Of a stretch of DNA of 35,156 nt, positions 25,501 through 31,992 are shown one piece after another. The notes below the pieces were generated by a model. The model was not told where the DNA came from and made no database searches. It was given only the letters and a program-made list of their open reading frames with translations. Source of the DNA: an uncultured Collinsella sp. (GTDB lineage: Bacteria > Actinomycetota > Coriobacteriia > Coriobacteriales > Coriobacteriaceae); the NCBI GenBank assembly GCA_900544385.1, contig UQVD01000008.1, forward strand, positions 1-35,156, given 5' to 3'. Within the stretch, counting starts at the first letter, position 1. Each line of letters opens with the position of its first letter. A program made the translations under genes and the position numbers.

Positions 25501-25594
25501 TCTCACGAAAAAGGAGATTGCATTCCCCTCGGTTGGAATGCTCTCAAACGAATTGCAACCGATAATTATTCGCGAGAGCATTCTCGATAATTAA
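22580..25594 (+). CDS. cas9: Type II-C CRISPR effector nuclease Cas9
   Basis: 1004 residues from the ATG at 22580, which has AGAGAGGGG six bases upstream; the longer open frame has none. In order: RuvC-I with LVLGMDPGIASCG (catalytic Asp23), an Arg-rich bridge helix (RRGFRSTRRNIDRTQARL), a recognition lobe, RuvC-II IHVELDRE (Glu523), HNH with QIDHILPFSRTG (His608) and NNKVLVLAKSNQ, RuvC-III DDRHHATDACVIA (His750, Asp754), then a C-terminal PAM-interacting region. All nuclease residues are present, so it should cut both DNA strands guided by crRNA and tracrRNA. Its compact size and the absence of csn2 or cas4 place it in II-C. The RuvC-I motif DPGIAS is a variant of the common DIGIAS. A terminator follows. 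The PAM cannot be read from here. Confidence 0.97.
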   Translation: MEITINREIGKLGLPRHLVLGMDPGIASCGFALIDTANHEILDLGVRLFDSPTHPKTGQSLAVIRRGFRSTRRNIDRTQARLKHCLQVLKAYGLIPQDATKEYFHTTKGDKQPLKLRVDGLDRLLNDREWALVLYSLCKRRGYIPHGEGNQDKSSEGGKVLSALAANKEAIAETSCRTVGEWLAQQPQSRNRGGNYDKCVTHAQLIEETHILFDAQRSFGSKYASPEFEAAYIEVCDWERSRKDFDRRTYDLVGHCSYFPTEKRAARCTLTSELVSAYGALGNITIIHENGTSRALSATERDECIAILFSCEPIRGNKDCAVKFGALRKALDLSSGDYFKGVPAADEKTREVYKPKGWRVLRNTLNATNPILLQRLCDDRNLADAVMEAVAYSSALPVLQEQLQGLPLSKAEIEALCRLPYSSKALNGYGNRSKKALDMLLDCLEEPEVLNLTQAENDCGLLGLRIAGAQLERSDRLMPYETWIERTGRTNNNPVVIRAMSQMRKVVNAICRKWGVPNEIHVELDRELRLPQRAKDEIAKANKKNEKNRERIAGQIAELRGCTADEVTGKQIEKYRLWEEQECFDLYTGAKIEVDRLISDDTYTQIDHILPFSRTGENSRNNKVLVLAKSNQDKREQTPYEWMSHDGAPSWDAFERRVQENQKLSRRKKNFLLEKDLDTKEGEFLARSFTDTAYMSREVCAYLADCLLFPDDGAKAHVVPTTGRATAWLRRRWGLNFGSNGEKDRSDDRHHATDACVIAACSRSLVIKTARINQETHWSITRGMNETQRRDAIMKALESVMPWETFANEVRAAHDFVVPTRFVPRKGKGELFEQTVYRYAGVNAQGKDIARKASSDKDIVMGNAVVSADEKSVIKVSEMLCLRLWHDPEAKKGQGAWYADPVYKADIPALKDGTYVPRIAKQKYGRKVWKAVPNSALTQKPLEIYLGDLIKVGDKLGRYNGYNIATANWSFVDALTKKEIAFPSVGMLSNELQPIIIRESILDN

Positions 25595-25601
25595 GGCCAA
25601 T

Positions 25602-25632
25602 AGGGGCGATTTAACTTCCAAAAATCGCCCCT
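25602..25632. terminator. Terminator after cas9
   Basis: A perfect 11-bp stem pairs AGGGGCGATTT (25602-25612) with AAATCGCCCCT (25622-25632). Only a weak T tail follows. It separates cas9 transcription from the array. Confidence 0.7.
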
Positions 25633-25710
25633 TCCCGATATGCGTTTACCTATTTCCAATTTCCACATTACAGCAATGTTTATGACGGGGTCTTCTGGCT
25701 GTAGCGAATC

Positions 25711-25745
25711 GCCTTACACATACATCCTTCCGAAGGCAATAGACT
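25711..25745 (+). repeat. Relic CRISPR repeat (R0)
   Basis: 35 nt alignable to the CRISPR repeat at 22 of 36 positions with one gap, including the block CCTTCC and AAGG. It lies exactly 30 nt before the first recognisable repeat, the normal spacer length. Of 13 substitutions, 10 are transitions. It is best read as a decayed repeat with its old spacer at 25746-25775. Confidence 0.65.
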
Positions 25746-25775
25746 TAGCTTAGCAAAATGTCCCCTGATTGCCTG

Positions 25776-27528
25776 ACCTTGAGCACGCACCCTTCCCCAA
25801 GGTGATACGCTTATCTCATTGACGTACCATCCACACCAAGTGTCTTGAGCACGCGCCCTTCCCCAAGGTGATACGCTCTTGTTTCGAAGCAGTACATCAC
25901 TCATTGTGTCTTGAGCACGCGCCCTTCCCCAAGGTGATACGCTGCGCCGAGGGTCGAACCATCCACGGACCCGGTCTTGAGCACGCGCCCTCCCCAAGGT
26001 GATACGCTTATCGTGGTCATGTGATATTTTTCCTGATTGTCTTGAGCACGCGCCCTTCCCCAAGGTGATACGCTCGGCGGGCTCGCCAACCGCCGAGATG
26101 GCTTGTCTTGAGCACGCGCCCTTCCCCAAGGTGATACGCTACGACTCGCGGCCAAGACTCACGTATAGCTGTCTTGAGCACGCGCCCTTCCCCAAGGTGA
26201 TACGCTTCATATGTTTGTCGATGGCAACATTTGGGTGTCTTGAGCACGCGCCCTTCCCCAAGGTGATACGCTTGGGGCAACCTGCGGCCCTTCGTTTTAA
26301 GGGTCTTGAGCACGCGCCCTTCCCCAAGGTGATACGCTGGCAACGCCTAACCAGTACGCATACCAGGTGTCTTGAGCACGCGCCCTTCCCCAAGGTGATA
26401 CGCTTTTTTCAGCAGAAAATATAATACGAGTATTGTCTTGAGCACGCGCCCTTCCCCAAGGTGATACGCTAATAACGAACGTATATAGCCTATATCTCAA
26501 GTCTTGAGCACGCGCCCTTCCCCAAGGTGATACGCTCTAGGCATAGTCGGGCTCCTTGTATTTCTCGTCTTGAGCACGCGCCCTTCCCCAAGGTGATACG
26601 CTTCTCATCCCATCGGTTCCTCATTGCTCGCAGTCTTGAGCACGCGCCCTTCCCCAAGGTGATACGCTCCAGATCGGACAACGCGGACGACATACCCAAG
26701 TCTTGAGCACGCGCCCTTCCCCAAGGTGATACGCTGGCCTCGTCGCTGTACCACTCGTCGGTGAAGTCTTGAGCACGCGCCCTTCCCCAAGGTGATACGC
26801 TATATGCACGCTGGCACCATCGAGCAGGAAAGTCTTGAGCACGCGCCCTTCCCCAAGGTGATACGCTAACCACCCAGTCCAACATGTGTAGGTTCTAGTC
26901 TTGAGCACGCGCCCTTCCCCAAGGTGATACGCTCTCAAGGTGCTTTGACGTGGTTTTACTTTAGTCTTGAGCACGCGCCCTTCCCCAAGGTGATACGCTG
27001 AAGCACGTTCACGCATTTATTCAAGATTAGTCTTGAGCACGCGCCCTTCCCCAAGGTGATACGCTGATGGTCGAGGAGTTTCCAAAAATGGGGCTGTCTT
27101 GAGCACGCGCCCTTCCCCAAGGTGATACGCTGGACACGCCGAACTCCTGCTCGTACAGGTAGTCTTGAGCACGCGCCCTTCCCCAAGGTGATACGCTCGC
27201 GTTTTGGGATGTCGCTAAGAACAACAAGTCTTGAGCACGCGCCCTTCCCCAAGGTGATACGCTAAAAGTCCTGCCAAGCAATTCAGTATAGGTGTCTTGA
27301 GCACGCGCCCTTCCCCAAGGTGATACGCTTAAGCTATCGTACACCCGTTGCCCTGCTGGGTCTTGAGCACGCGCCCTTCCCCAAGGTGATACGCTATCTT
27401 GTCGTAGTTCCCAATGGCTCAACTCGTCTTGAGCACGCGCCCTTCCCCAAGGTGATACGCTTGGGACGGCACGCATCCGCGCGAAGGGTTTGGTCTTGAG
27501 CACGCGCCCTTCCCCAAGGTGATACGCT
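25776..27528 (+). CRISPR. Type II-C CRISPR array, 27 repeats and 26 spacers
   Basis: The 36-bp repeat begins GTCTTGAGCACG and ends CCCCAAGGTGATACGCT. Repeats start at 25776 and then about every 66 bp to 27493. Spacers are 30 nt, except two of 31 nt (26669-26699 and 27462-27492). The first repeat has three substitutions (positions 1, 2, 14); the fourth (25974-26008) lacks one base. The others appear identical. The crRNA strand is plus, as shown by the tracrRNA anti-repeat. The repeats end in TGATACGCT, which resembles the extended -10 promoter found in repeats of some II-C arrays. No spacer visibly matches the rest of the window. Confidence 0.99.
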
Positions 27529-27537
27529 ATGTGTGCA

Positions 27538-27568
27538 CAGAAAAGCCCCTTTAACAGGGGCTTTTCTG
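27538..27568 (+). terminator. Terminator ten bases after the last CRISPR repeat
   Basis: A perfect 13-bp stem pairs CAGAAAAGCCCCT (27538-27550) with AGGGGCTTTTCTG (27556-27568), with a 5-nt loop and then TTTC. It should end the crRNA precursor. Confidence 0.85.
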
Positions 27569-27808
27569 TTTCAGACCTCAAAAAAAGAAGACTGATTCGG
27601 CCTCAGATCTACATCTGCGATTCATTTTTTTCGAGACAAAAAGCGTCGGCACGTCGCGCTTCACGCAAGAAAAGAGCCGTATTCGGCACAGCGATTTATG
27701 TACTTTTCTTCACAACCGAATCAATCCTTAGGCGAAAAAACGCTCAAAAGGACCCGCCTAAATGCTATTCATCGCTACCGTTTACGGAATACTGGCTAAC
27801 ACTCGCCC
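27569..27808. other. AT-richer non-coding stretch between array and tracrRNA; possible leader
   Basis: No convincing gene is present. The stretch has several A or T runs and a small inverted repeat (TTAGGCG at 27728-27734 with CGCCTAA at 27755-27761). It adjoins the least decayed end of the array, so it could hold the sequence that directs spacer integration; that is inference only. Confidence 0.4.
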
Positions 27809-27927
27809 AAAAAAGTTCGCCCCGCCCAATCCGAAGATTGAACGGGGGTTACTTTACGGGTAAGCCACTTAAGTGGCTCCCCTTGTCTGGAGCCGCGCCC
27901 TTCCCCAAGGTGAGCTGCTTTCGACTT
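27809..27927 (-). ncRNA. tracrRNA
   Basis: Read on the minus strand. A -10-like TACAAT (27939-27934) would start RNA near 27927. The anti-repeat (27918-27885) pairs with the crRNA repeat through about 20 perfect pairs (the complement of CGCGCCCTTCCCCAAGGTGA). It then has one bulged base, four pairs, one mismatch and four pairs to the repeat's 5' end. A nexus hairpin follows (AGCCACTTAAGTGGCT, 27878-27863). A final 12-bp hairpin (27847-27820, two G-U pairs) closes on a UUCG tetraloop, and the RNA ends in six U (27814-27809). This is the expected order of a Cas9 tracrRNA. It is transcribed away from cas1 and toward the array, opposite to the crRNA. Confidence 0.88.
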
Positions 27928-27968
27928 AGCTGTATTGTAGCGCTAATGCGGGGAAGGTCGTCGACAAA

Positions 27969-28859
27969 ATGGCCCAACGGACAATACTTATCCAGAGCAA
28001 GGCCCACCTCTGCATCAAGAACGGCCTATTGATGATCACCGTGGACGACCGCAGCTCCACCATTCCCCTCGAGGACATTTGGGTCGTCATCGTCGAATCC
28101 CATCAAACCACGATGACGGTCGCCTGCATGTCGCAGCTTAACGACGCGGGAATAGGCGTCATGATCTGCGGGCGCGATCATATGCCCAATGGTCTCATGC
28201 TCCCAATGGGCGCCCATTCGCGCCATGCGCGCATCGTCGAGGATCAGCTTGCCATGAGCCTTCCGTTTAAAAAACAGCTTTGGAAACGAATCGTTCAGGC
28301 AAAGATACTCAACCAAGCGGCGGTTCTCACAGAAATGGGGTTGTCTACAGGCCCTCTCCCCTCTTATGCCAAAACCGTTCTTTCGGGCGACACGGACAAT
28401 CGAGAAGGCGCAGCTGCCTCCGCGTACTTTAAAGCCCTCATTACCGATGGAACAAGACGCAACAGTATGCAAAGCTCCGCTCTCGACTACGGGTACAGCG
28501 TCTTGCGCGCGGGCATCGGAAGAGCAGCCGTTGGCGGTGGATGGCTCGTATCCCAGGGGCTTCACCATCACAGCGTTTACAACGCGTTTAATCTTGTCGA
28601 CGATCTTATTGAACCGTTCCGCCCTCTCGTCGATCTAATTGTTATGAGCTACGGCGTTGCAGAGCCTTTGAGCCAGCGCGACAAAGCGTTGCTCGCCCGC
28701 GTGTTTGAGCACGTCATGACTATCGACGGAAAACGTTGCGGCTGTCAGCAGTGCATAGAGACAACGCTCTCTTCACTCAGAACTGCCGTTCTCGAAAAGG
28801 ATCCTAAGAGGCTGTTGTTGCCCGAGCTAAAAGGGCTCGAGATGGTAACTGTTGAATAG
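27969..28859 (+). CDS. cas1: CRISPR-associated endonuclease Cas1 (type II)
   Basis: 296 residues. The acidic metal ligand Glu146 lies in NREGAAASAYFKAL, and the second part of the site is in HHHSVYNAFNLVDDLIEPFRP (from His199), both typical of type II Cas1. With Cas2 it integrates new spacers. GGGGAAGG lies 11 bases before the ATG. Its upstream region is short and shared with the oppositely directed tracrRNA promoter. It is separated from cas9 by the array, but followed by cas2 after 9 bp. Confidence 0.96.
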   Translation: MAQRTILIQSKAHLCIKNGLLMITVDDRSSTIPLEDIWVVIVESHQTTMTVACMSQLNDAGIGVMICGRDHMPNGLMLPMGAHSRHARIVEDQLAMSLPFKKQLWKRIVQAKILNQAAVLTEMGLSTGPLPSYAKTVLSGDTDNREGAAASAYFKALITDGTRRNSMQSSALDYGYSVLRAGIGRAAVGGGWLVSQGLHHHSVYNAFNLVDDLIEPFRPLVDLIVMSYGVAEPLSQRDKALLARVFEHVMTIDGKRCGCQQCIETTLSSLRTAVLEKDPKRLLLPELKGLEMVTVE

Positions 28860-28868
28860 GGAGGAGCC

Positions 28869-29186
28869 ATGAGGGTTATGAGGTTATTGGTTCTGTTCGA
28901 TCTTCCAACGGGAAGCAAAGCCGAGCGTCGGCAGTATAGCGACTTTCGAAAGTTTCTGATTAACGACGGATACCATATGGAGCAGTTTTCGGTGTATTCG
29001 CGCCTGTTGGTGACTCGCGAATCCGCAGCGGCGCATATCGCTCGCCTTAAGCTGAATCTTCCAAGCGCTGGAGAGGTCACCGTTATCGAAATGACCGAAA
29101 AGCAATACGAAGACCGAATGGTCCTTCTGAGCGAGCACAAGGAGCAGCCCGTTGAGCAGGGCGCGCAGTTAACGCTTGTGTTTTGA
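28869..29186 (+). CDS. cas2: CRISPR-associated protein Cas2
   Basis: 105 residues, ferredoxin-like fold. It starts MRVMRLLVLFDLPTGSKAER, the usual beta strand with the Asp of LFDLPT, and contains FRKFLINDGYHMEQFSVYSR. It forms the core of the Cas1-Cas2 integrase. GGGAGGAG lies just before the ATG, and the gene is tightly coupled to cas1. No csn2 or cas4 follows, which is why II-C is assigned. Confidence 0.95.
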   Translation: MRVMRLLVLFDLPTGSKAERRQYSDFRKFLINDGYHMEQFSVYSRLLVTRESAAAHIARLKLNLPSAGEVTVIEMTEKQYEDRMVLLSEHKEQPVEQGAQLTLVF

Positions 29187-29187
29187 C

Positions 29188-29373
29188 GTGACCGTGCAGA
29201 TCGGTGCAACCGTCTCACATTGGATCGGGCGGCGTCTACCTTTCCGAAACCCCGACAACACGTTTTTGCTTATCGGCATGGGTGCCGGCTTTGCCGGGCT
29301 CTTTATTGTCTGAGTCGTGGCTTATCTGTTCAACATGGACAAATCTATCAACGCCATGCAGGAGCGAGCGTAG
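29188..29373 (+). pseudogene. Membrane transporter remnant, ClC chloride-channel-like
   Basis: Directly after the cas2 stop, one frame reads VTVQIGATVSHWIGRRLPF, then a hydrophobic LLIGMGAGFAGLFIV. VQIG followed by a basic linker and GxGAGFAG resembles the selectivity-filter region of ClC channels (GREGPxVQIG). A TGA at 29311 breaks the frame; after it VVAYLFNMDKSINAMQ runs to a TAG at 29371. No start or ribosome site is present. It is a broken fragment; the ClC assignment is tentative, and the part after the TGA may come from another protein. The rest of the gap to 29518 holds only a hairpin. Confidence 0.4.
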
Positions 29374-29401
29374 ATAGATATCCAAAGCAAGTGGTCTCAA
29401 C

Positions 29402-29449
29402 CGGAAACAACGTCCCACTCTGAGGCTGTATTCCGGGACACGGTTTCCG
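29402..29449. terminator. Imperfect hairpin downstream of the CRISPR locus
   Basis: CGGAAAC (29402-29408) and CGTCCC (29411-29416) pair with GGGACA and GTTTCCG (29435-29449), with small mismatches. It lies between convergent cas2/remnant and ogt and has no clear T-run. Confidence 0.4.
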
Positions 29450-29518
29450 CTTGGGACGCCATTCGGAAAGCGCGTCCCGTTCTTTCACGGCGTCTTGGCT
29501 ATGCAAAGTGCTCTGGCG

Positions 29519-30097
29519 TTACTCCTCGTACGCACCCTCGAGCCGCAGCAGCCACTCCTTGCGGTCAAGGCCGCCGGCATATCCGTTGAGCGATCCGTCG
29601 GCCGCCACCACGCGATGGCACGGCACGATAATCGAAATGGGATTACGTGCGACCGCAGCCCCCACCGCACGAGGAGACACAACGGGTGCCTCGTTTCCCG
29701 GTACACGATGTCGAGCGGCAACACGCTGGGCGATCTCGCCATACGTAGTGACCTCGCCACGCGGAATAGAAAGCAGCTCAAACCAAACCTCGCGCTGAAA
29801 CGCCGTACCAATCATATGCAACGGCGGCGTAAACCGAGGTTCCTGCCCTGCAAAATAAGCATTCAGCCAAGCCCAGGAACGCTCAAGCACCGAAGAGGCC
29901 GCACCATTTACCGGACTCACCGGCGACATGCCACCAATACCGGAAACCGCATCGACACCTTCAACGTGCTCCGCATCTTCTTTGAGCAGCGTAGAGCCAA
30001 AGTGCTCCTGCCCCTCAAACCAAAGTCCCGTCAGACCGCGGCCATCAGCGGCAAGCAAGATTTCGCCCAAAGGCGAGGCAAACGTCGTCGTGACCAC
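29519..30097 (-). CDS. ogt: Methylated-DNA--protein-cysteine S-methyltransferase
   Basis: 192 residues. The suicidal acceptor is Cys160 in IIVPCHRVV. The upstream block SPRAVGAAVARNP carries the Arg that flips the damaged base, and GEVTTYGEIA is the helix-turn-helix start. It removes methyl groups from O6-methylguanine in DNA and is used once. It starts with GTG at 30097, preceded by AAAGGAG with a six-base gap. There is no Ada-type regulatory domain. A linker of about 25 residues (45-70) rich in Gly/Ser/Val separates the two halves and is longer than usual. Confidence 0.95.
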   Translation of the reverse strand: MVTTTFASPLGEILLAADGRGLTGLWFEGQEHFGSTLLKEDAEHVEGVDAVSGIGGMSPVSPVNGAASSVLERSWAWLNAYFAGQEPRFTPPLHMIGTAFQREVWFELLSIPRGEVTTYGEIAQRVAARHRVPGNEAPVVSPRAVGAAVARNPISIIVPCHRVVAADGSLNGYAGGLDRKEWLLRLEGAYEE

Positions 30098-30265
30098 CAG
30101 CGGCTCCTTTCAAAACTCCGCAACATAATACCGCGAATTGTGCAGACAACCCCCGCAGATACGTCTGGGCGGGCTCGCAATTACTTAGGCGAGGCTGTTT
30201 TCCCCAATCAAGCGAAGAAGACGCGGGGCATCGACGCCAGAGCGGTACCTCTATCAGCTGAGCTC

Positions 30266-30433
30266 TAATACTTTCCCGAGAAGTGAACGAGTAAAAACGA
30301 AGCCCCGGAGCATCCACACCTTTAGTCCACAAAACCGCAGGATTCGCGCAGCAAAACCTCAGGAAATAGCGGTCAAAATATGCCAATGCTTCGGGGGTCC
30401 AAATAAGGTCGTTCACTTCTCGGGAAAGTATTA
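30266..30433. mobile_element. 168-bp element with 25-bp perfect terminal inverted repeats (MITE-like)
   Basis: 30266-30290 (TAATACTTTCCCGAGAAGTG then AACGA) is the exact reverse complement of 30409-30433. The match extends two more bases outward. Inside, a second, imperfect inverted pair (around 30300-30314 and 30384-30395) suggests a folded structure. The interior reads through as an open frame on the minus strand, but has no start or ribosome site. No transposase is present. The gap 30098-30792 has no credible gene. Confidence 0.75.
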
Positions 30434-30467
30434 GACCCCGATTCACCCCAACCCCAAAGTCACCCCA

Positions 30468-30548
30468 GGCAGCAGGCGCAACGCGCCGCAGCTGCCGGCC
30501 GCGCTCCGCAGTCCCCCAAGGCGGCAGGCGCGAAGCGCCGAGGCCGCC
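30468..30548. repeat. Two GC-rich hairpin repeats in tandem
   Basis: Two related units, 30468-30496 and 30520-30548, each have an outer stem (GGCAGC/GCTGCC or GGCGGC/GCCGCC) and an inner stem GGCGC/GCGCC with a 3-nt loop. They resemble REP-type palindromes. Confidence 0.6.
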
Positions 30549-30652
30549 GCCGGGGCCAGGGCCCGCAACGGCCACGTGCCCTCACATCAGCCCAGCGGCC
30601 CCAACCAACAACGGCCCCATCGCAAGCCGCTTACAGCAGCGTCGCCGCAGGC

Positions 30653-30774
30653 GGGGCCGGGCTTAGTTTTCAGAACACTCCGCAGACCAGTGTGGCGCCT
30701 TGTCCGCAGCTCCGAAGGAGCAGGACAAGGCGCCACACATGGTCGAGGACGTTCTGAAAACTAAGCCCGGCCCC
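30653..30774. terminator. 122-nt long hairpin downstream of asd
   Basis: The outer 24-bp perfect arms are 30653-30676 and 30751-30774. Inner 15-bp perfect arms are 30691-30705 and 30723-30737 (TGTGGCGCCTTGTCC). The tip is CTCC-GAA-GGAG. It begins 19 bp after the asd stop on the minus strand, so it would end that transcript, but its size suggests an inserted palindromic element. Confidence 0.75.
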
Positions 30775-30792
30775 CGCCGGACAGGTCAACCG

Positions 30793-31818
30793 CTACTCGC
30801 AGAGCAGCTTAGCGATCTGGACGGCGTTGGTTGCCGCGCCCTTACGGATTTGGTCGCCGCAGCACCAGAAGGTGATGCCACGCGCGGCCTCGGGGTTCGA
30901 GATATCGCGGCGCACACGACCGACCCAAATCAGGTCCTGGTCGGAGGTGTCCATCGGCATGGGGAAGCGCTCGTGCGCATCCTCGGCAGCCATATCGTCA
31001 ACCAGCTTGACGCCGGGAGCGGCAGCCAGCGCAGCACGGGCCTCGTCAACCGTAATGTCGCGCTCAAACTCAAGCGTAATGCTCTCGGAGTGCGAGCGCA
31101 GCACAGGCACGCGCACGCAGGTGCAGTTCACGCGCAGCTCGGGCAGGTGCATGATCTTGCGGCCCTCGTTCTGCAGCTTCATCTCCTCGGAGGTAAAGCC
31201 CTCCTCCTTGACGCCGCCAATCTGCGGAATCAGGTTGCTCGCGAGCTGGGCGGCAAATGCGCGCGGCTCGGGAATCTCCTCGCCACGGCCCAGGGCGACC
31301 AGCTGAGCCTCGAGCTCGGCCATACCGGGAGCGCCGGCGCCCGAAGCCGCCTGATACGTCGAAACAATCATGCGCTTCACGCCGGCGAGCTGATGCAGCG
31401 GCCACGTGGGAACCAGGCCGATGATGGTCGCGCAGTTGGGATTGGCGATAAGGCCGTGATGCCACTTGATATCGTCGGCATTGATCTCGGGCACGACCAG
31501 CGGTACCTCGGGATCCATGCGGAAGGCATGGCTGTTGTCGACCACGACGGCGCCGCGCTTGACGGCCTCAGGCAGTAGCTCCTTCGCGATATCGTCACCG
31601 GCGGCTCCGAGCACAATATCACAGCCCTCAAAGGCCTCGGGGCAAGCCTCTTCGATCACGATCTGCTCACCGCGGAACTCAACGGTCTTACCCGCGGAGC
31701 GTGCACTTGCCAACAGCTTGAGCTTGCCGACCGGGAACTCCTGCTCGTTGAGGCACTCGAGCATCTGGGTGCCCACGGCTCCCGTCGCGCCCAAAATAGC
31801 AACCGTGTACTGTTTCAT
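30793..31818 (-). CDS. asd: Aspartate-semialdehyde dehydrogenase
   Basis: 341 residues. GATGAVG (10-16) binds NADP, the catalytic Cys129 is in NPNCATI, and STYQAASGAG and LRSHSESI are family blocks. It reduces aspartyl phosphate to aspartate semialdehyde, the branch point to lysine/diaminopimelate, methionine and threonine. The frame extends upstream to 31905, but the ATG at 31818 has GGGGGAAG before it and starts MKQYTVAILGATG, the normal N-terminus. The aspartate kinase gene lies upstream on the same strand, 174 bp away with hairpins between. Confidence 0.97.
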   Translation of the reverse strand: MKQYTVAILGATGAVGTQMLECLNEQEFPVGKLKLLASARSAGKTVEFRGEQIVIEEACPEAFEGCDIVLGAAGDDIAKELLPEAVKRGAVVVDNSHAFRMDPEVPLVVPEINADDIKWHHGLIANPNCATIIGLVPTWPLHQLAGVKRMIVSTYQAASGAGAPGMAELEAQLVALGRGEEIPEPRAFAAQLASNLIPQIGGVKEEGFTSEEMKLQNEGRKIMHLPELRVNCTCVRVPVLRSHSESITLEFERDITVDEARAALAAAPGVKLVDDMAAEDAHERFPMPMDTSDQDLIWVGRVRRDISNPEAARGITFWCCGDQIRKGAATNAVQIAKLLCE

Positions 31819-31892
31819 GCTTCCCCCTTTAAAGGTTTTGGCTTTTGCCCGCACGCCGAGCAGGCTGATTATTGTTGTCAGTGTATACAAGA

Positions 31893-31919
31893 ACGGGGCG
31901 GACACGAAACCCGCCCCGT
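31893..31919. terminator. GC hairpin between lysC and asd
   Basis: ACGGGGCGG (31893-31901) pairs with CCGCCCCGT (31911-31919). A GAAAC-repeat tract follows at 31920-31940. It may attenuate transcription from lysC into asd. Confidence 0.5.
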
Positions 31920-31950
31920 CGAAACGAAACCGAAACGAAACGCCCCGCCG

Positions 31951-31980
31951 TAGATTTTTGAGGCGAGTCCCAAAAATCTA
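31951..31980 (-). terminator. Hairpin just downstream of lysC
   Basis: TAGATTTTTG (31951-31960) pairs perfectly with CAAAAATCTA (31971-31980) around a 10-nt loop, beginning 12 bp after the lysC stop on the minus strand. It is AT-rich and has no separate T-run. Confidence 0.6.
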
Positions 31981-31992
31981 GCGAGATAGTAG

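Noticed and set aside
25680..27581. Several open frames across the array (peptides with repeated SPWGRARAQD or LGEGRVLKT)
   Set aside because: They are translations of the CRISPR repeats, present in several frames, not proteins.
30249..30264. tRNA D-arm-like sequence (minus strand AGCTCAGCTGATAGAG)
   Set aside because: No anticodon arm, T arm or acceptor stem can be built around it. It may be a tRNA scrap beside the inverted-repeat element, but not a gene.
30045..30575. 176-residue reverse open frame
   Set aside because: It overlaps the start of ogt, crosses the inverted-repeat element and the GC hairpins, and has no ribosome site.
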